Shown here one piece after another: positions 57,860 to 64,000 of a stretch of DNA of 64,000 nucleotides. Numbering within the stretch: the first letter of the stretch is position 1; each line of letters opens with the position of its first letter. The notes beneath the pieces were generated by a model. That model had not been told where the DNA came from. It ran no database searches and worked only from the letters and a program-made list of their open reading frames with translations. The position numbers and the translations under genes are program-made. Source of the DNA: Rapana venosa (Eukaryota; Mollusca; Gastropoda; Neogastropoda; Muricidae); the NCBI GenBank assembly GCA_028751875.1, contig CM054145.1:2943064-3007063 (forward strand). The letters are read 5' to 3'.

Positions 57860-58250
57860 AACAAACCACCAAACCATACCAATACAGCTATAATAAAAAC
57901 CAGCCTTCATTACCTTAATTAACCTGGCTTTCTGAAACACAGCTCTCCACTACACAGACACAGAAGGCAGCCCTTGTTGAAAACAACCGCGGACAACCGT
58001 GCTAAGCACATACAGACTTACGTACTATTCCGGTGCCCCACTTTGCCAAGGCAGTCTTGGCCTCAAAATGCTCTCCTGGCATTACGAGCTGAAAGAGTTG
58101 ATAGTGGCAGAGAGACAGTATGCTCTGTCAAGGCAAACACAGCACGCAACATGCCACAAGCCGGTTTTGATTTTCAAAAGACTACACATTCCTAGCCAGA
58201 AAAGTCACCTATACGGCTGTTACTGAAAATCTGCCACTGTGCTCAGCCTA
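57860..58250. other. Unclassified stretch with splice-like signals
   Basis: More GC-balanced than its flanks. Minus-strand donors AATTAAG|GTAATG (near 57917) and AGTAC|GTAAGTCTG (near 58022) are present, but no frame shows a domain. It could be an untranslated exon or an old repeat. Confidence 0.25.
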
Positions 58251-58254
58251 AGGG

Positions 58255-58320
58255 TCCGGAGGGAGAGAGGAGAGAGAGAGAGGGAGGGGGGGGGGGGGGG
58301 GGGAAGGGGAGGGGGGGTTA
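58255..58320 (+). repeat. (GA)n and poly-G tract
   Basis: GAGAGAGAGAGAGGGAGG then a G-run at about 58287-58303. Confidence 0.9.
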
Positions 58321-59480
58321 TTGTGGCAAGGTTTTAAGTCCATTCACAAGGGTCTAGTGGGGAGGGGTTTGGGCACAAAACCACATAATTACTTAACTAA
58401 GAAGAAAACAAATTCACAACAGCCCAAATAGTCATAATAGTTTTCTAAATCATTAACAATGAATTGCGTATCAGTTTACTTACCTAAAGGTAATAATGCA
58501 AATAATATGATATTGACTAGTTGAAATCTATCACAAACTAACAAGACAAATGGCTAATAGGTGGTGATTTTAATTAACAGTCATTCACAATTTGGGGGAA
58601 AATGGTTGTATTAATATGACTAGTGACAGTTTCGTTGAAAATATAGCGGATTCACCATTAGTGTTTTCTTAAGGGTGGGTCATGTCCTAGAATTCCAGCC
58701 ATCCCTACTCATTGGTCAACTGCTGTAGATCTGACAATGATCTCACCTAGACTTGGGTCGACATGTTCTCTCGGTTCTTATCTTGATGCATCTGCCCCTT
58801 GTGTTTGTATTGTTCTGTTTTCTTTTTGTTTTTCTGTTGTGTGCAGTTGTTGTTTTTCCTGATTTAAATATGTAACGTTCTTGCTTTGTTTTCTTTCCCT
58901 ATGACGTGGTGTTATTAAGCTGCAGCCTATGTCTGGACATCTACCTTCAAGAATAACTCTCCATAAGCTTAGGCTTGTTGTTCTCATACTTCGTATTATG
59001 TTGTTGCTATGATATTTTTATCTAATAACATTCTGTTTCTAAACAAGTATGGTTTACAGTCATTATTAAAATACTAGCATTCGGCAATCAGGATTTTATG
59101 AGCATTTTATTTTTGCAGCTCTATATTCTTTAGCGTCTAAGTATTCATGAACAAAAATAAATATGCTTCTGGTTTCAAAGACATCTGGTGCATACCTGTA
59201 GTATTGCTGCCAACAGATACACTGGTCAACAAAAAATCAGTTTTTGCATCTATTACAGATATGTACAGAGTTAAGTTCAGTATCTGCTATAGATATTTAC
59301 AGAATTTGTTTGTACCCACCCTTTGCCTCACAAAGATGACAGAATAATAATTCCATATGTTCATCTTAGTATAAACTGTGCTCTTTATTTTATATCCTCC
59401 TCTGAGAGTAAAGCAACTTCAGTGGTTCTGACAAAATCCATACAGCTTTTCCTTCTATATGGCCCACAGGCAACTGAACA
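58320..59480. other. Non-coding stretch
   Basis: AT-rich. No recognisable coding or repeat family. Confidence 0.4.
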
Positions 59481-59482
59481 CT

Positions 59483-59534
59483 CACGTTCACGAACACACA
59501 CGCACGCACACACACGCACACACACACACGCGCG

Positions 59535-59581
<47 letters not shown>

Positions 59582-59600
59582 CACACACACACACACAAAA
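59483..59600 (+). repeat. (CA)n/(CG)n microsatellite
   Basis: CACACGCACGCACACACACG, an (CG)n core at 59529-59543, then (CA)n to about 59597. Confidence 0.95.
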
Positions 59601-59604
59601 CACA

Positions 59605-60400
59605 CCCATAATTATAACATTGCATGTTGTACAGAGACGTCAAATGAATCTAAACACACACCTAGACATATATGCCAGTGTGCACATGCCCACACACATA
59701 GACACGTCACTGATTATCAAGTTACCGACATTTTACCCACAAACAAGACTATACCAGTGAGTATATTTTTGTTTTCCTAGCAAAGTTACTGTATTATACA
59801 ACCGCGGGTGCCTGTGGCTGTTAAGTGCCAAGAAGTGTGGGTCCAGCTGTGTCAACTGTCGAGTGGTACAAGTAGCCGACAGTGGACTGTAAGTTTCCAA
59901 TGTGTTTTTCATGTCAATGGACATAACGATCAGCAATATTTCGATTCTCACACTTAAAAAAAAATCATACATTGCTGGGAAAATACGTTAGATCTCACCT
60001 CATAACTTGCTGAGTTGGGAACGAAGCCACTCAGGTGGAAACACCGGCTAGGCCTAAAGTTTCAATGACCAAGCAAGTCACTCACAGGCGCATGAGCGAG
60101 GCCAAGATCATAGAGTTCGTTTGCCAGCATAAACAATGTTATTACATCCCCCCCACCCCTAATGAAAAATCAAACTTGTATTAAAACCGTTGTGGAAAAA
60201 TCAATTCAACAGTTTCAGCACCTAAATATTTTCAAACAATTTGTGCGAAAATTTAATTTTTCCTGGACTATAATTTTTGACATTTTGTACATTTTGCTTT
60301 TGTAATTCCAGTCTAAACATTGCTAATCAAACAATTTCTACAGTAAACACAAGCGATAGAAAAAGTGATGTTATTTAAGCAACGTATGGTGGATTGAAGA
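59605..60400. other. Non-coding stretch
   Basis: No recognised feature. A C-run lies at 60149-60158. Confidence 0.35.
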
Positions 60401-62030
60401 GTGATATAAAGCAGTTAAGAAGGAAAAAGAATGTTCAAGCAATACATTGATGAAAAATCATTTGAAAATCACCTGGCCATAAAACATGCCAACATCAGAC
60501 GAGCAAGCTAAACAATCACACTGGACTACATTACTACATCAAAAGTTTCAACTCATAACTAAACTAAGATGACATGGTGACAATTGAAGGTTATGCAGGA
60601 TGAAATAAAACTTCCAGGTCATCCAATTTGCTTACAAAACAAGAAATTCCCTTCATTAACAACAAAAGTTGAAGCATATGCGGATTCTTTTCCCAGATAC
60701 GTCAACTGGAGGGCTTACCTCAAACACATAGCGACTTTAGAAAACAAAGAGAAAGTGGAAATAGCATTGACGACCCTGTTACTTGTAATAACCATTTTCT
60801 GAATGCTCCACTCCTCAAGAGATGAAAGATGTCATCCCATCCTTAACAAGCAGCCACCAGACATCAGTAGGTATCGATTCTATATCAAGCAAAATGACCA
60901 AACATTAACCAGATAGATGGCTAAACATTCTCTTTAACATATTTCATAAATGTTGGGTGATTGGTATTTTACCAAAAGTTTGAAAACAGTCAACTAGTGT
61001 TCCAATTCTTAAAAACAATAAATCAAACACAAGCATAAACAGTTACAGTTATATGTCACGTCTGTACACTGTTGGACAAGTTGTTGTGCACAGACTTGTT
61101 TAATGTTGTGAAAAGAATAATATTATTCCTGCTAACCAAACTGGCTTCAGAAAAGACAGATTGTCCACTGACCACCTTGTAACTTTGACCACTCAAATCA
61201 AGTATCAATATGCCAGGCGAAAATGTGTTTTAGCAACATGTTTTGGCGTTACCAAAACATACGACCAAGCATAGCACCCACGCTTGTATAAACTCAAGAG
61301 TATTGGATTATGAGTCATATGTACAACTTTATAAAAGATTTTCTGAAAAACAGACAAATTGGGACTTAAAGAGACCACATATTTGTCTACAAAATCTCTT
61401 CAGTTGGGCATTCCGCAGGAGTCAGATACTGTTCCATTGCTCTTTAACAACATAATGCATGATTTATCAAAAACCCCGTAGAATTAGCTCAATTGGCATA
61501 TAATATATGTATGTGGATGCATGTAGCAATGAAAAAGAACACATCTACAGGATCCTTAAACTGCATATAAAGTTGTATTAAAACGAATTGAATGTGGTAG
61601 ATATTTATTTGAATGAGAATGATTTACAGCTATCAAGTGATAAAACACACATGGTACTTTTTTAATGATAGATCGAATCCATTAATAATGCCAAGTTTTA
61701 GAATGGATGGTGCAAATTTAGAATATACGCCAATCGTTAAATTCCTTGGAGTTTTACTTACAACAAAATTAACAAGGAACAATCATAGTGAATATATTAT
61801 TCTATAACTAAAGGAAGAAAAACCTTAAATATTTATTAAAAAAATTAACAGCAAACCGTCGTGGGGTTAGGATACGTTTTATTATTGATTTTTTCAACAT
61901 CATTAATTCGTTCAAAATGGACGTATGGCCGAAAGGCATCTTTAATGCTCCAAAAACATCTGTTATGAAAACTTCGAAGTATCTACAGACTGCCAGGCAT
62001 ACAAAACTGCTCTAGGTCTACCCATCTATG
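60400..62030 (+). mobile_element. Decayed Jockey/CR1-like LINE, RT region
   Basis: In broken frames: INSYSYMSRLYTVGQVV (YRPI-like), NIIPANQTGFRK, STDHLVTLTTQIKYQYARRK CV, CFGVTKTYDQA (worn DxxKAYD), SLQLGIPQESDTVPLLFNNI MHDLSKT, then NPLIMPSFRMDGANLEYTPI VKFLGVLLTTKL near 61674-61780. Stops occur about every 20-40 codons. The region at 63140-64000 is a second, separate copy of similar wording. Confidence 0.8.
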
Positions 62031-62424
62031 CCTCGTGTGTAAAAAACATATGATCACTTTTGGATAAAACAGATTTATTCATGAAAAGTATCACAAAAAT
62101 ACGATCGTACCTTGGCAGGACAACAAGTAAACTGATGATAGTCCTGTCACATACACACATTGTGAGGGATGGCTTCACATTGCCCAAAGCCGCCCCGGTT
62201 ATTGCATAAGGAATCACATACTTTCCCTCCCCCCTGGATTCCAAGCGCTCTATTTCTTCGTTGTTGTTCAGACGTGACATCCCTGGAGGTCAACTAGGTC
62301 AGATTGTTATTTTCCCATAAAGTTAGATGTACTAGATCGTTTTAGTTTATTATTTTTAGTGGTAGATTGAAGCTTATCCATAGCTACTGACAGAGGTGAA
62401 GGCTATCATAATCTCCACACATGC

Positions 62425-62610
62425 CCCCCCCCCTCCCCCGACACACACACACACACGCGTGCGCACGCGTCCTGCCCACACATAATATCACAGCTTCAAC
62501 AGAGATGTTAAATGGACACACACACACACACACACACACGCACGTACGCACGCACATGCACACAATGTCACAACTTGATGTTAATGAAATTACACACACA
62601 CACCTACACC

Positions 62611-62681
<71 letters not shown>

Positions 62682-63095
62682 ACATACCCATTCACACCCC
62701 TCCCCTACATACACACCACACACAATATACACAGGCATGTATCAGTGCACACCAGCCACACGCACAAACACACTGAGATTGCACATTATAAGCTCGTGCT
62801 CGCGCGCATCTGCACACACACACGCGCGCGCGCGCCTGCGCACGCACACACACACACTCCTCATACACACAGAAGCACACACATAGACGCGCATGTGCGT
62901 ACGCGCACGAACACACACAAGGGGTACACACACAGCATGATACACATGGCACACACAAACATCCACCCACCCACAAAGGTCATGCGCGCACGCGCGCGCG
63001 CGCGCACACACACACACACACACACGCTCGCGCGTGTTAAAGCACAAGCACATGCATGTGTACATACAGACACGTACATGCGCGCGCACACCCAC
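62425..63095 (+). repeat. (CA)n/(CG)n/poly-C complex
   Basis: (CA)n 62440-62455 and 62516-62538, poly-C with one T break at about 62617-62681 (over 60 C), and (CGCG) cores at 62823-62836 and 62987-63004 within CA repeats up to 63095. Long open frames of H/T/P or V/C/R here are repeat artefacts. Confidence 0.95.
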
Positions 63096-63139
63096 ACATC
63101 AAAGGGGTAGTCAAGGAACGTTCAGTTCATTCAGCAAAA

Positions 63140-63340
63140 AGATTCACCCTATAACGATTACTACAGAAAGTAATATTCAACATCTGCTACATGCTGATAG
63201 ATGACCTAGCAGTGTTATCAACAACTAAATTAGCACGACAAACTAAAGAAATTAAATGACTTTTTGTTCCAAATGAGGACTAAATGTAAACAAAACAAAA
63301 ACAAAAGTAGTAATTTTCATACACAAAAAACCCCTTAACA
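63140..63340 (+). mobile_element. Decayed LINE, RT catalytic region, left part
   Basis: HLLHADR-like 'YMLIDDLAVLSTTKLARQTK' at about 63190-63250 (DDLAVLS box), then 'NVNKTKTKVVIF'-like wording to 63320. It continues at 63598 after an inserted tail. Confidence 0.65.
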
Positions 63341-63597
63341 CTCTTATTCATTTCTGCTTCATCTCATAGTTTTTCCCTGCCTTCAACAGCCAAGATTCTA
63401 TCGCCCTGTCAGGGTGTGTGACCTGTGTGCGTATGTGTGTGTGTGTGTGTGTGTGTGCGTGCACATTTGGACTTGGTGGAACTATTAATTGTTACTGGTT
63501 GTATGACTGTGTAAGAGTGAGTTGAGTGCAAGCGCTTTGATTTGTCTCTGCAAGATATAGTGCTATATAAATTCCATTTATTATTATTATTATTATT
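63341..63597 (+). mobile_element. CR1/L2-like LINE 3' tail, inserted, with (TG)n
   Basis: TCATTTCTGCTTCATCTCAT, TTTTCCCTGCCTTCAACAGC, (TG)n at 63434-63462, 'GTGCAAGCGCTTTGATTTG', AAGATATAGTGCTATATAAA and TTCCATTTATTATTATTATT. It is collinear with 56300-56500 and ends in (ATT)n. Confidence 0.85.
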
Positions 63598-64000
63598 TCA
63601 AATGCAGAGAACATGTAATTGAAACCACTAAAACTCGTGAATACCTAGGTGTAGTATTTAGCCAGAAAAGAACGTTTCAAGCAACTCAAGAACACCTGGC
63701 AAAGCAAAGCAACTTAAGCTTTAAAGAGAGTAAATCATGGGCAAGGTATAAAAGTTAATGTAATAATGCAATTATCTGATTCATTGATATCCACTGCCTT
63801 TAATTACGGAGCAGAAGTGTGATTCCCCTTTGTTTGAATGGTCAAGACTTTTATTTTCATGATTTATTCAAATTAAGCACATCAAGTATATTAATTTACG
63901 AAAACATTCAGATGAACGTTTGTAAACAAAGTTTGGGAGCCAGTATCTTTTTTGGATACATGTCACAGAACAAGATACCAACTCATGTGTTGAAATACTG
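63598..64000 (+). mobile_element. Decayed LINE, RT thumb region, right part, runs off window
   Basis: ETTKTREYLGVVFSQKRTFQ at about 63621-63680, then SLISTAFNYGAEVWFPFV-like wording near 63785-63835. This is the usual RT thumb sequence (YLGV..., YGAEVW) downstream of the FADD box at 63190. It continues beyond 64000. Confidence 0.65.

Noticed and set aside
62421..63110. 229-codon plus-strand frame rich in His/Thr/Pro, and Cys/Val/Arg-rich minus frames
   Set aside because: Encoded by (CA)n, (CG)n and poly-C. It is a low-complexity artefact.

Overview
This is a stretch of animal nuclear genome, most likely from a mollusc and probably a gastropod. It has spliced genes with GT-AG introns, many decayed non-LTR retrotransposons, tRNA-derived SINE-like repeats, and abundant (CA)n, (GA)n and trinucleotide microsatellites. 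No long bacterial-style reading frames, operons, rRNA or CRISPR arrays were seen. The species assignment is inferred from general repeat character and was not tested by a search.

The one gene that can be fully reconstructed is a cytochrome P450 of the CYP2 clan on the minus strand, from 51937 (ATG) to 39612 (stop). Its five coding exons join without a break into 496 residues. All four introns interrupt a codon after its first base (phase 1). All P450 hallmarks are present: N-terminal anchor, proline-rich hinge, WxxxR, AGTETT, ExxR, PERF and the heme-cysteine motif. Its introns hold most of the well-defined repeats of the right-centre of the window: LINE fragments, four SINE-like insertions, two minisatellites and several microsatellites.

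Layout. 1-1.03 kb: a likely first coding exon on the minus strand (909 to 816, gene running out of the window) and a compact promoter region with CCAAT and ETS-like motifs. 1-5 kb: AT-rich non-coding DNA with one weak plus-strand exon pair. 5-21 kb: a cluster of about fifteen copies of one roughly 400-bp repeat (called R1 here), all in the same orientation, mixed with LINE fragments. 18-28 kb: several splice-bounded small open exons on the minus strand that may belong to one or two unrecognised genes, a 92-bp tandem array and a T/G-rich tract. 28-38 kb: LINE and SINE debris, a duplicated segment with a LINE in one copy, and a 660-bp CAGTR pentanucleotide array. 39.6-51.9 kb: the P450 gene. 52-64 kb: LINE fragments, including CR1/L2-like copies whose 3' tails carry a TG microsatellite, trinucleotide tracts, and a poly-C/CA/CG block.

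I found no convincing new multi-gene system. The observations most worth following are the phase-1-only P450, the candidate bidirectional promoter, the orientation-biased R1 cluster, a filled/empty site pair for a LINE, a SINE that splits a minisatellite, and microsatellites that seem to travel inside a LINE tail.
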